The notes below the pieces were generated by a model. The model was not told the origin of the DNA, ran no database searches, and saw only the letters and a list, made by a program, of their open reading frames with translations. A stretch of DNA of 64,000 bases from Eubacteriales bacterium (lineage in GTDB: Bacteria; Bacillota; Clostridia; Lachnospirales; Lachnospiraceae). The stretch covers positions 48,600 through 112,599 of the forward strand of contig JAUNPS010000012.1 of the NCBI GenBank assembly GCA_030536575.1, written 5' to 3'. Below, piece after piece: positions 33,584 through 41,441 of this stretch. The translations under genes and the position numbers were made by a program. Numbering within the stretch: position 1 is the first letter of the stretch; every line of letters begins with the position of its first letter.

Positions 33584-34135
33584 TTACAGCAGGTTCTCGT
33601 CATAGACCGCACGGACGCCGCCCACGAATTTCGGCCTGGTCCTTGCGCAGACCACGCGCGCCGCGCCGATGGTTTTCTGATCCAGCCGCACCGGAACGGC
33701 CACTTTTTTCAGGTGCATCCCGATCAGGGTGTCACCGATATCCATTCCCGCATCCGCCTTTACCGCTTCCACGGCCGCCGGATGGGAAAAGCCCGCATAG
33801 GCCGCTGTGGCGAAAGAGCCGCCCGCTTTCAGCTTCGGAACCACATTCACCTGCTCCAGCCCAAGTCTCCTTACCGTCTCCGCCTCCACGATCAACGCTC
33901 GGTTCAGATGCTCGCAGCACTGTGCCGCCAAAGCGATCCCTCTGGGCTTCAGCTCGCCGTAAATACCCTCGAAAACGGCTTTTCCGATCTCCTCGCTGGA
34001 ATGGGTTCCGATCTTTTCCGCGCCGATCTCGCTGCTGGAGCAGCCCACGACCACCAGGTCGCCCGCTTCCAGCTTCGCCTGTTCCAAAAGTTCCCGTGCG
34101 GCCCTGGCCGCCTCTTCTCTTATCGTCTCCAACAT
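33584..34135 (-). CDS. UPF0340 family protein (YwlG-like, TIGR01440)
   Basis: This 183-residue soluble protein is recognised by VVGCSSSEIGAEKIGTHSS at about 29-47, IALAAQCCEHLNRALIVE and VPVRLDQKTIGAARVVCARTRPKFVGG. The family is widespread in Firmicutes; its function is not established. It lies 12 bases after the YdcF-like gene and is probably co-transcribed. Confidence 0.9.
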   Translation of the reverse strand: MLETIREEAARAARELLEQAKLEAGDLVVVGCSSSEIGAEKIGTHSSEEIGKAVFEGIYGELKPRGIALAAQCCEHLNRALIVEAETVRRLGLEQVNVVPKLKAGGSFATAAYAGFSHPAAVEAVKADAGMDIGDTLIGMHLKKVAVPVRLDQKTIGAARVVCARTRPKFVGGVRAVYDENLL

Positions 34136-34147
34136 ATCCGCTGCCTC

Positions 34148-34873
34148 CTATAGATTTCCTTTCAGCTTCTCTTTCACCAGTGCAAAAAACTCCCGCACCA
34201 GATAATGTACCTGGTATCGGGGATCCGACGGGGCCGCGATGCCATACGCATGCGCATAGCCCTGCTTTTTCGCCAGGCTGACGGCCCGGAATACATGAAA
34301 ATTATTCGTGAGGATTCCCACACGGTCGGTCTGGGGATCCAGAAGCTCTGCGCTGAAACGCAGGTTCTCCTCCGTACTGGTGGAGCGCTCCTCCAAAAGC
34401 AGGCGGTCTTCGGAAATCCCGCGGGCGGTCAGCCACTCGTACATGGCCTGGGCTTCGGTGATCTCCTCGCCCTCTCCCTGGCCGCCGGACAGGACTGCCG
34501 CTGTCTGCGGGTTCTCCTCCAAATAGGAAAGGGCCTTTTCCAGCCGTTTCGTCAGTGCCCTGCTTGGCGTCTTCCCGCGCACCTGCGCCCCAAGCACCAC
34601 GATTTTGTCCAGTCCGGATTCCGGTTTTTCCAGCATGCTTTTTCCGATCAGCGCCTCCACAAAGAGGAACACAACCAGGCAGATCCCCAGAAAAATCCCG
34701 GCGGCAAGCTTCACGCCAAAGGGCAGCTCCAGGATTCTTTTCCAGAAGATCCCGGCTGCCAAAAACACCGCTCCGGCCGCCAGCCAGATGATGCCAAAAT
34801 CCATGGAAACCGCCGCCAGAAATCCGAAATAGACCAGGCAGGCGGCTCCCAGGATCAGAAGTCCAATTCCCAT
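34148..34873 (-). CDS. YdcF-like membrane protein (DUF218)
   Basis: This 241-residue protein has three hydrophobic segments in its first 75 residues and then a DUF218 domain: IVVLGAQVRGKTPSRALTKRL, AAVLSGGQGEGEEITEAQAM, and LLEERSTSTEENLRFS. Relatives include SanA and YdcF, linked to envelope barrier and polysaccharide metabolism, with no firm reaction. The start at 34873 follows AAAGGAG; the longer open frame begins in sequence with no ribosome site. Confidence 0.85.
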   Translation of the reverse strand: MGIGLLILGAACLVYFGFLAAVSMDFGIIWLAAGAVFLAAGIFWKRILELPFGVKLAAGIFLGICLVVFLFVEALIGKSMLEKPESGLDKIVVLGAQVRGKTPSRALTKRLEKALSYLEENPQTAAVLSGGQGEGEEITEAQAMYEWLTARGISEDRLLLEERSTSTEENLRFSAELLDPQTDRVGILTNNFHVFRAVSLAKKQGYAHAYGIAAPSDPRYQVHYLVREFFALVKEKLKGNL

Positions 34874-35047
34874 AAACGCTCCTTTCCCCAATGGGACGTC
34901 CGTTCCCGCAGTATCTGCGCCCCGCTTTGGCCTGTGCGAAGCGTATGCATCCAAAGTTTCATGGCTGCCGGGCCATTCTGGGCGTATATATGGAAGCTGC
35001 CGGCGCGTCCGGGATTTGTGGGCACGTCGGCAGATGGTTCCGTGGGA

Positions 35048-35554
35048 TTATGCGTTCCGTCCGCAGCAGTATTTGTATTTCTTGCCGCTTCCGCAGGGGC
35101 AGGGATCGTTTCGGCCGATCTTTGGCCCTTTGATGATGGTGTTCGCTTTTTTCGCTGTGCGGTAAAGCTCTTTTTTCTTCGCTTCGTCAAAGATGTCGTC
35201 CCACATGGGGAGATTATAAAGCCAGTCGGCTTTGGCGTCTACCATGTTCTTGTACAGCAGCTCTTTGTCGAATGCCAGGGTCACTTCTGTATTTTCATCC
35301 ATTGTCTCAATGGGGTTCTTCACTTTCAGGCTGTCGTCGATGCCGTCCAGGAAGCCCGCCATGGTGAGCACGGGGATCTCGTACTTTTCAGCCAGCTCTT
35401 TTACGGTGCCTTTCACCACTTCATCCGGATTCGACAGAAGCTTTTCATAGATGCCTTTTTCGATCAGAAAATAGTCGGTCCAGAATTTCTGAAGCTGCTT
35501 TTTATCCGTTTCCTGAGAGTACGCAATGTCTCTCCATTCCTGTAATAATGCCAT
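35048..35554 (-). CDS. SEC-C motif protein
   Basis: This 168-residue soluble protein is mostly helical and ends with the zinc-binding SEC-C motif [20 protein letters not shown], the same module that ends SecA. The first 140 residues resemble other short Clostridial SEC-C proteins of unknown role. It may bind ribosomes or SecB-like partners, but that is inference. A good promoter (35630-35658) lies about 75 bases upstream, so it appears to be transcribed alone. Confidence 0.8.
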   Translation of the reverse strand: MALLQEWRDIAYSQETDKKQLQKFWTDYFLIEKGIYEKLLSNPDEVVKGTVKELAEKYEIPVLTMAGFLDGIDDSLKVKNPIETMDENTEVTLAFDKELLYKNMVDAKADWLYNLPMWDDIFDEAKKKELYRTAKKANTIIKGPKIGRNDPCPCGSGKKYKYCCGRNA

Positions 35555-35828
35555 TTTTCTTTACCATCCTTTGTTTCAGCTCGGTATTCACAACCCGGCA
35601 TTCCTGCCGTTTTTTCGTTGCTGACCTCTATTATATAACACATCTGCGGATTTTTCAAAATAATTTTCAAGAATTGTATAATTCTTTTGAAACCGGTCAT
35701 ACTACAATTAGTCTCACAGAGATGCAGACAACGGCGTCTCCCTCTGTCAGACGAGATCGGCGGCCTGTCGGGACCCCCTTCCGGCAGGCGGCGGTACAAA
35801 AGAGAAAGTTATACTTATCCTCCCCTAT
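35555..35828. other. Leader of the SEC-C gene and upstream spacer
   Basis: No gene is seen. The region holds the SEC-C promoter, a CGGCA-GGAA-TGCCG hairpin in the leader, and further up an inverted repeat GCCTG-x-CGG/CCG-x-CAGGC near 35762-35790. None of these matches a riboswitch class I know. Confidence 0.4.
35630..35658 (-). promoter_or_regulatory. Promoter of the SEC-C gene
   Basis: TTGAAA at 35653-35658 and a perfect TATAAT at 35630-35635 with a 17-base spacer. Confidence 0.75.
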
Positions 35829-35870
35829 AAAAAACCCCGGCAGGCCGATCAAAGGTCTTCCGGGGTTTTT
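35829..35870 (-). terminator. Intrinsic terminator after the NlpC/P60 gene
   Basis: AAAAACCCCGG pairs with CCGGGGTTTTT in a long stem with a GACC/GGCC inner helix. It lies five bases after the stop codon and is symmetrical enough to work on both strands. Confidence 0.9.
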
Positions 35871-35874
35871 GCTT

Positions 35875-38058
35875 TTACCAGTAGCGCACACATTTGACGA
35901 TTTTCGTATAATCATAGGCGCTGATTTTAATTCCGTCTTTTTCATTCGAGGCGTGGATGATCTTTCCGTCCCCGATGTAGATTCCCACATGGGAAATGGG
36001 GGTGTAATAGAAAATCAGGTCGCCGGGCTTTAAATCCGATTTGGATACAGTCACAGCCTTGTCATAATTCTTATTCCAGGCTTCGTATCCGACTGCCTGG
36101 TCTGCCGCCACACGCGGGATATTGATGCCGAAATGCTTCAGGACGCCCTGCACAAACCCGGAGCAGTCTGTCCCGGTATAAGGCGTCTCGCCGTCCCAGG
36201 TGCCGCCGTACACGTACTCTTTTCCGAGGAATTTCAGCGCATAATCTGCAATCTTCTGCCCTTTTGCTTCGCTCGCGCTGGTGACCAGAGTCGCGTAACC
36301 ATTTTCATCGAAGGTATATTTGGAGCCTTTGATGGTTTTCGTGACCGATACCAGCATCGCGCCGTTTAAGGTCGGGGCGAAATACCGTGTGCCGCCGTCC
36401 ATTTCCACAAATCCGGTGATCTGTATCCCGTCTTCGCCGAAATAATAGACTTTTCCGTCTACGGTAACCAGTCCGGTCTGGGCGTTGTAATCACTGTCCA
36501 GGTAGTAGGTGTTTCCGCTGGAATCCGTGTAAAAGCCGGTCTGGCGTTTTTCGCCTGTCCGCTTGCCGTCCGCGCCTACGTAATAAGCGCCCACCCACTG
36601 ATTTGTCAGCATCACGCCGTCGCTGCCTAAGTATTTGTTATTTACCCATTTATTCGTGTCCATTTTGTAGGAGCTGGCGAAATGGTACGTCTTTCCATTC
36701 AGGGTAATCCAGCCTTTATAAGCTTCCCCGGTAGTCGGATCCAGGTAATAGGTATTCCCGTCCACGGTCACAAGCCCGGTCTGCTTCTTTCCAGTACTGT
36801 CAAAATAGTAATACGTCCCGTTTACATTCTGAAGGCCGGAGCGGATTTCCAGGGAACCGTCGGAGGCGAAATAGTAAAGCTCGCCGTCGATGGTTTTCCA
36901 GCCTGTCACTCGTTTCCCGTTGGATTCATTCAGGTAATACCGCTTCCCGTTCAGATCCAGCCAGCCGTACTGTCTCTGGCCTTTTTCGTTTACATAGTAA
37001 ACGTTTATCCATTTGCTCGTAGCCAGGTAGTATTTGCTGTTCAGGTAATAATAATAGCCGTCAATCTTTTTCCAGCCTTTCACCGCAGCTCCGGTCAGCG
37101 GGTCGAAGTAATAGGTCTTTCCGCCGGAGGTGACCCAGCCAGTCTGCTGCTCGCCGCTTGACGGGTTAAAATAATATTTTGCTTTGTCGACGGTGACAAC
37201 GCCGGAGAGCTGCTTTAAGGTTCCGTCCGAATTAAAGAAGTAGCGTTTCCCGTCAATGGTTTTCCAGCCCGTCACTTTCTTTCCGGTATCGGGATCCAGG
37301 TAGTAGCGGTTATTCCCGACGGTCAGCCAACCGTAGGCCCGGCGGCCGTTGCTGTCTACGTAATATTTCTTCGAAATCCACTTATTCCGCTGCAATTTTC
37401 CGGACGAATTAAAATAGTAATACTTATTCAGAATCTTGGACCATCCGGTCAGGGCGGCCCCGGTCTTCTTACTGAAATAATAGCGGTTTCCTTTATAAGT
37501 CACCCAGCCGGTTTTCATCAGCCCGGTTTTCGTATCGAACAGGTAGTAGCTTCCGTCAATCTTTTTCAGGCCGGTTTTCCGCACGCCGGTGGAAGGGTCC
37601 AGATAATAGGTCTTATCCTGAATCTTCAGCCAGCCTGTTACGCGTTTGCCCTGGTAATCGTAATAGTACCACTTGCCGCTTTTTTTGATCCATCCGTTTT
37701 TTTTCGAACTGGTGCTCGTGGAAGACGTACTCGTTTCCGAAGAATCCTTCGTGGCGGAACCGTCAGAAGACAGGTAGATGCCGTCTACCCAGCAGTTCGC
37801 AAGCATCCGTCCTTTTGCATCCAGGAAGTACCATTTTTTCTTTATGAGCTGCCATCCGGTCTGGGCGTAGCCGTCGCTGTTAAAATAATACCAGTAACTG
37901 CCGATCTTCTTCCATCCGGTGGCATAACCGGGGCTTTCGCTGATGGTATACTTTCGGCCCTGGGTGGTAATCTTCCAGGCCGCGTCCGCTTTCAGTCCCG
38001 GTGCAAAGACGCATAACGCCGCGGTAAGCGACAGAATCGCCAGAACATTTTTTTTCAT
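35875..38058 (-). CDS. Secreted cell-wall hydrolase: choline-binding-type repeats plus NlpC/P60
   Basis: This 727-residue protein has a signal peptide (about 26 residues, ending KADA). About 570 residues of tandem wall-binding repeats follow (units near 20 residues such as GWKKIGSYWYYFNSDGYAQT and TGWKTIDGKRYFFNSDGTLK). An NlpC/P60 peptidase domain starts near residue 600, with C632 in TDCSGF, H690 in SHVGIY and H702 in IIHAS. Such enzymes cut peptidoglycan stem peptides. The serine/threonine-rich linker near residue 110 precedes most of the repeats. The enzyme domain is C-terminal and last. The ATG at 38058 lies behind AAAGGA within a palindromic leader. Confidence 0.93.
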   Translation of the reverse strand: MKKNVLAILSLTAALCVFAPGLKADAAWKITTQGRKYTISESPGYATGWKKIGSYWYYFNSDGYAQTGWQLIKKKWYFLDAKGRMLANCWVDGIYLSSDGSATKDSSETSTSSTSTSSKKNGWIKKSGKWYYYDYQGKRVTGWLKIQDKTYYLDPSTGVRKTGLKKIDGSYYLFDTKTGLMKTGWVTYKGNRYYFSKKTGAALTGWSKILNKYYYFNSSGKLQRNKWISKKYYVDSNGRRAYGWLTVGNNRYYLDPDTGKKVTGWKTIDGKRYFFNSDGTLKQLSGVVTVDKAKYYFNPSSGEQQTGWVTSGGKTYYFDPLTGAAVKGWKKIDGYYYYLNSKYYLATSKWINVYYVNEKGQRQYGWLDLNGKRYYLNESNGKRVTGWKTIDGELYYFASDGSLEIRSGLQNVNGTYYYFDSTGKKQTGLVTVDGNTYYLDPTTGEAYKGWITLNGKTYHFASSYKMDTNKWVNNKYLGSDGVMLTNQWVGAYYVGADGKRTGEKRQTGFYTDSSGNTYYLDSDYNAQTGLVTVDGKVYYFGEDGIQITGFVEMDGGTRYFAPTLNGAMLVSVTKTIKGSKYTFDENGYATLVTSASEAKGQKIADYALKFLGKEYVYGGTWDGETPYTGTDCSGFVQGVLKHFGINIPRVAADQAVGYEAWNKNYDKAVTVSKSDLKPGDLIFYYTPISHVGIYIGDGKIIHASNEKDGIKISAYDYTKIVKCVRYW

Positions 38059-38072
38059 AACCTCGCATTCCT

Positions 38073-38096
38073 TTCTGTTACAAAATTATAACAGAA
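38073..38096 (-). promoter_or_regulatory. Palindrome over the -10 and ribosome-site region of the cell-wall gene
   Basis: TTCTGTTA (38073-38080) and TAACAGAA (38089-38096) form a perfect 8-bp inverted repeat with an 8-base centre. On the transcribed strand it contains a TATAAT and runs up to the AAAGGA ribosome site, so it could be a repressor operator or an mRNA hairpin that limits translation. Confidence 0.5.
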
Positions 38097-38184
38097 GCTT
38101 TACTTTTTCGCTGTTCTTTTTCCCAGGCGTTCATTTTTTTGTCCTGAACGTCAAAATTTTGATCCTCAGGTTCCTGTTCAGACA

Positions 38185-38316
38185 GTACCTGAGCACTTAG
38201 CTGCGACGCGAAGCTAGTCCTTTAGGGCTCAGGTACGTAAGAACGTGATTCAGGTGTGAGCAGGCTCTTTTGCGAAGCAAAACTTAAAATGAGCCTGCGA
38301 TTCGTTACTGGAACGA
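38185..38316. repeat. Cluster of three nested or simple hairpins
   Basis: Consecutive perfect inverted repeats are GTACCTGAGC (38185) with GCTCAGGTAC (38227), enclosing TAGCT/AGCTA; GCAGGCTC (38260) with GAGCCTGC (38291), enclosing TTTTGC-GAA-GCAAAA; and TCGTT (38302) with AACGA (38312). The intergenic region is 281 bases and has no gene. None is followed by a U-run, so they are not ordinary terminators. Confidence 0.8.
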
Positions 38317-38339
38317 GGTACGAGTGAACAGCAACGTCC

Positions 38340-40682
38340 TTAGCGTACCGGGCAGACGCCGTTCGCGCACTCGGACTCGCCGATATCCAGCAGCGTTTCC
38401 TCGTGTTCGTATTTGGAGATCAGGGATTGGTTAAAGGGTTTCATCGCCGCCTTTCGGCTCTCATACTCTTCTTTGCTGATCTCTTCGTAGGGTAAGAGCT
38501 CGTAGAAATTATCATCGTAGCTTAAGAAGGAAAGGGCTACGATCTCGTCCCAATTGTCCCAGACCCACTGTTCCACTTCTTCCCATTCGTTTTCCCGTAC
38601 ATGGATGGTGATGGAACAGTTGTGATCCACATAATATTTCATGAACATCTGGTAGTTTTCCAACTGGGTGATGGCGGATACGTCCGCTTTCACCCGGCCC
38701 TCCGGCGCTTTCACCGGGAATTCTACGACTTTCGTCGTGGGATTGTCCGGGTCCTGGCCCACTTCCGGCAGAACCGGATACCCTAAGTCTTCGCAGACTC
38801 TGCAAAGCGGATCGGAAGCGCTGATGCGCACCCGGCGCACATAGTATGGGGCGTGGGAATAATGAACGCCGTTCGAAACCGTGGGAAGCAGGGAAAGGGT
38901 TCCTTCCGGCTTGATCGTCGTTACCAGAAGGGGCTTCTCCCCGTTCTGGCGCACGGCCATCTCGTCCGCCGCACGATGGGCGGTTTCCCGCAGTTTTTTC
39001 AGCAGTTCGATCTGGTCTTCCGTGGTCATCCCGGTGGCGTTTACCATGTCCTGCCAGCCGGTGAGGGAGCATCCCAGCAGACGGTCACGCTGCTGGACGC
39101 TGTCCCAGCGGTGGATTTCCAGTTCCCGGCAGGTCATGCGGTAGCCGGCCCTGGCGGAAAGGCGCTGGGCTTCCAGGAGTTCTTTTTCGTCCAGTTTTCC
39201 GTCTTTTACGAAGCCCATCACATTGACCGTGGTCAGGTTGCACATGCCGTGGCTGTCCAGCAGGATCTCGCCGCAGGGATTGCAGCCGTTAAAATTCGGG
39301 CGGCGCTTTTTGCCGGCTTCTTCATTGATCCAGCCCGGTTCGCCGGAGTAGCGCATCTGGGAGAGATGCCAGTGGAGTTTCTCTCTGGTGGGCTTGCTTC
39401 GGTAATAAATCGAGTTGTTGCTCATCTGGCGGTGGGAAATGGACTGATCCAGTTCCCAGCGGCCGTTTATCTGGCGGTACAGATGGCTCTTTGCTTCGAT
39501 GCATGTCTCGTCCTCCGCGTCGATCAGGCCGATTTCCGAGGTGCGGCGCACGCCGCCGGAAACCACGTTTTCCCCGATAATGTTGGCAATGTCCAGCAGG
39601 TCGATAGGCTTTAAGCGCACGCGGACGGCGCCTTCTCTGGAGCCTGCGTTTTTGATCACTTTATGGATTTTGCGCAGCATGGTCATCATGGATTCGTAGC
39701 CGCTGGCGGTGCCGCCAAACTGCTTTAAGCGTTCGCCCCTTGGGCGGATCGAGTCGTAGACAACCACGATTTCCCGGATCTTGACGTATTCGTTATTCGA
39801 GAGGATGGCAAAGTAATGATCCAGCGCCTGTGCCCAGCCTTCTTTCGAGTCGCCGATGGAGATCGTCGCGGTTTCCCTGGTGAAATTCAGGTCGGTAAAT
39901 TCCAGCCGCTCTTTCACCGGGAGGGGATCGTAGGCTTTGTGCATGATCTTGATATCGGTGCGGATCTTCGGGAGTTTGGCTGCGTCTTCTTTCAGGACGC
40001 GCACGCCCACGCCGCTGCCGACCATCAGCAGGTAGAACAAGTCGTGGTAGGCGTGAAAGTCGTCGATGACTTCGAAGGCGCAGTTATAGTTTGCCATCGG
40101 ATACTGGTCGGACACCGGGGTATTTCCCACCCACAGGGTACGGCCGGATAAAAATTGCTTCAGATGGTAAATGTTGTCATACAGTTTTTCCGCTTCTTCT
40201 CTGGAGGTCTGGGCCAGGGAGCAGTTGTATTCTACGGCGCGGCGGACGGTTTCCCACCAGAATTCCCTCCTGCCGAATTTCGGGAGGTAGCGGGAGTAGG
40301 TGCGCGCGTAGACGAAGGAGCCGAGCTGCTCCATGGGGTTGGGCGCGTGCTTGTAGTGGCTTAAGAATTCATTGCTCAAAAGTCCCTCTTTCCAGTCGCC
40401 GCTGGCGCGCTCTTTTTCTTTTTCAATCCGGTATAGGATGTAGGCTTTTGCGGTTTTATAATATTTCTGCTCGAAGAGCGTCTCCTCCACGGTGTCCTGG
40501 ATTTTTTCGATGTCCAGCACTTCCTCGCCCCGGAGGGAGAGTTTTTCGGTCACGGCTTTCGTCACGTTTTTGGCGATCTCCGGGTCATGGGCTCCGGCGG
40601 CTGCGGCGGCCATGGCGATGGCGCGCTCGATAAAGCTTTCATCAAAGGGGCAGACTCTGCCGCTTCGTTTGCGAACGTTCAT
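38340..40682 (-). CDS. nrdJ: Adenosylcobalamin-dependent ribonucleoside-triphosphate reductase (class II)
   Basis: This 780-residue enzyme makes deoxynucleotides using coenzyme B12 and so works with or without oxygen. It has an N-terminal ATP cone (RKRSGRVCPFDESFIERAI, about 3-90), the ten-stranded barrel with the finger loop FNGCNPCGEILLDSHGMCNL near 445-465, and a C-terminal redox pair CANGVC. It resembles the monomeric Lactobacillus-type RTPR, slightly longer. AAGGAGG precedes the ATG. The enzyme creates a corrinoid demand that may link it to the DUF4430/ECF genes. Confidence 0.9.
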   Translation of the reverse strand: MNVRKRSGRVCPFDESFIERAIAMAAAAAGAHDPEIAKNVTKAVTEKLSLRGEEVLDIEKIQDTVEETLFEQKYYKTAKAYILYRIEKEKERASGDWKEGLLSNEFLSHYKHAPNPMEQLGSFVYARTYSRYLPKFGRREFWWETVRRAVEYNCSLAQTSREEAEKLYDNIYHLKQFLSGRTLWVGNTPVSDQYPMANYNCAFEVIDDFHAYHDLFYLLMVGSGVGVRVLKEDAAKLPKIRTDIKIMHKAYDPLPVKERLEFTDLNFTRETATISIGDSKEGWAQALDHYFAILSNNEYVKIREIVVVYDSIRPRGERLKQFGGTASGYESMMTMLRKIHKVIKNAGSREGAVRVRLKPIDLLDIANIIGENVVSGGVRRTSEIGLIDAEDETCIEAKSHLYRQINGRWELDQSISHRQMSNNSIYYRSKPTREKLHWHLSQMRYSGEPGWINEEAGKKRRPNFNGCNPCGEILLDSHGMCNLTTVNVMGFVKDGKLDEKELLEAQRLSARAGYRMTCRELEIHRWDSVQQRDRLLGCSLTGWQDMVNATGMTTEDQIELLKKLRETAHRAADEMAVRQNGEKPLLVTTIKPEGTLSLLPTVSNGVHYSHAPYYVRRVRISASDPLCRVCEDLGYPVLPEVGQDPDNPTTKVVEFPVKAPEGRVKADVSAITQLENYQMFMKYYVDHNCSITIHVRENEWEEVEQWVWDNWDEIVALSFLSYDDNFYELLPYEEISKEEYESRKAAMKPFNQSLISKYEHEETLLDIGESECANGVCPVR

Positions 40683-40743
40683 TGTGTCCTCCTTTTATTT
40701 CAAACGCAGATTTTGTGTTTTTCTTTTTAAGCAAGCACCATAT

Positions 40744-40772
40744 ATAGTATACGATTCTGGGGCAGAAATCAA
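40744..40772 (-). promoter_or_regulatory. Possible nrdJ promoter
   Basis: TTGATT at 40767-40772 and TACTAT at 40744-40749 with a 17-base spacer. No NrdR-box pair or cobalamin riboswitch is apparent in the short leader. Confidence 0.5.
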
Positions 40773-40809
40773 GGGCTTTTTTCGGCAAAGCATTCCCTGT
40801 TATTCTCTC

Positions 40810-41100
40810 CTACTTTTGATGATGGATTATCCATTGTAAAAGTTCCTCTGCCCCAATTTTCCCGGACGCCAACGCTAAAATGATATCACTCAATTCTTGT
40901 TGGCTATACACAAGTCCATAGCATAGCTGCGCCGCCTTTCCCTGAATACTCGGATACAGTTCCTCCCCGCCAAAGGATTGAAAAGGATTATAAAGTGCAG
41001 ATTCCAGCATTCCCTCGTCACGAATCCCACGACTTCCTCCGGTAGCTTCAATCAATCGCTCATGGAGCATCAATACCTGTTCTTTTGTCAGGATCGTCAT
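40810..41100 (-). CDS. Doc-family (death-on-curing) toxin with the Fic core deleted
   Basis: This 96-residue protein matches both ends of Doc toxins: LTKEQVLMLHERLIEATGG..IRDEGMLESALYNPFQSFGGEELYPSIQGKAAQLCYGLV at the start and SQQELSDIILALASGKI..LLQWIIHHQ at the end. Complete family members are about 30 residues longer. The missing piece is exactly the HPFxxGNKR catalytic loop and following helix, which should lie between GLV and YSQQEL. The frame is intact, so a clean in-frame deletion has probably made an inactive toxin. The start overlaps the antitoxin stop. Confidence 0.8.
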   Translation of the reverse strand: MTILTKEQVLMLHERLIEATGGSRGIRDEGMLESALYNPFQSFGGEELYPSIQGKAAQLCYGLVYSQQELSDIILALASGKIGAEELLQWIIHHQK

Positions 41101-41339
41101 TTCGCCAATACCTCATACGCCTCTCTGTTCTGTCGGATCAAACGTTCGGAAATGGCAAGCACCTCTTCTTCAGACGCGGTTTTCTCTTTTTCCACCTTGC
41201 TGAAATCAATTACAAGATACCTGGGAACATTATTTTTTAAAATAACTGCCGTCCCATGCTCATCCACCAGTTTCGTCACTTTAGAAAAATTTTGGTTCAC
41301 CTCGGTAATGGAAATCATTGTCTCTGTATCGATCATCAT
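41097..41339 (-). CDS. Phd/YefM-type antitoxin
   Basis: This 80-residue protein has the N-terminal DNA-binding and dimer region (MISITEVNQNFSKVTKLVDEHGTAVILKNNVPRYLVIDF) of Phd/YefM and a charged C-terminal tail that would wrap the toxin. It is coupled to the toxin gene by an ATGA overlap. A 14-bp perfect palindrome in the promoter is the likely autoregulatory operator. If the toxin is dead, this gene may persist as a regulator or as protection against related toxins. Confidence 0.85.
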   Translation of the reverse strand: MMIDTETMISITEVNQNFSKVTKLVDEHGTAVILKNNVPRYLVIDFSKVEKEKTASEEEVLAISERLIRQNREAYEVLAK

Positions 41340-41367
41340 TTCTTATGCACCTCGCTTTCGTACCTAT

Positions 41368-41396
41368 AGTATATATAAATTCTAGCTAGAATACAA
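41368..41396 (-). promoter_or_regulatory. Promoter and operator of the toxin-antitoxin pair
   Basis: TTGTAT at 41391-41396 and TATACT at 41368-41373 with a 17-base spacer. The perfect palindrome ATTCTAGCTAGAAT (41379-41392) overlaps the -35 and spacer, the expected place for Phd-type repression. Confidence 0.75.
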
Positions 41397-41410
41397 CCTA
41401 CTTTTCTCAT

Positions 41411-41436
41411 AAAAAACGCCGCCTGTCAAAGCGGCA
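41411..41436 (-). terminator. Intrinsic terminator after the antiporter gene
   Basis: GCCGC pairs with GCGGC and is followed by GTTTTTTATG on the minus strand, a few bases after the stop codon. Confidence 0.8.
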
Positions 41437-41441
41437 TTTTC

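Noticed and set aside
38127-38152. Terminator between nrdJ and the cell-wall hydrolase
   Set aside because: CGTTCA/TGAACG flank a loop that itself holds the A/T run, with no U-run after the stem on the minus strand, so termination is not supported.
40683-40809. Cobalamin riboswitch in front of nrdJ
   Set aside because: The leader is too short and lacks the conserved B12-box sequence and multi-helix core.
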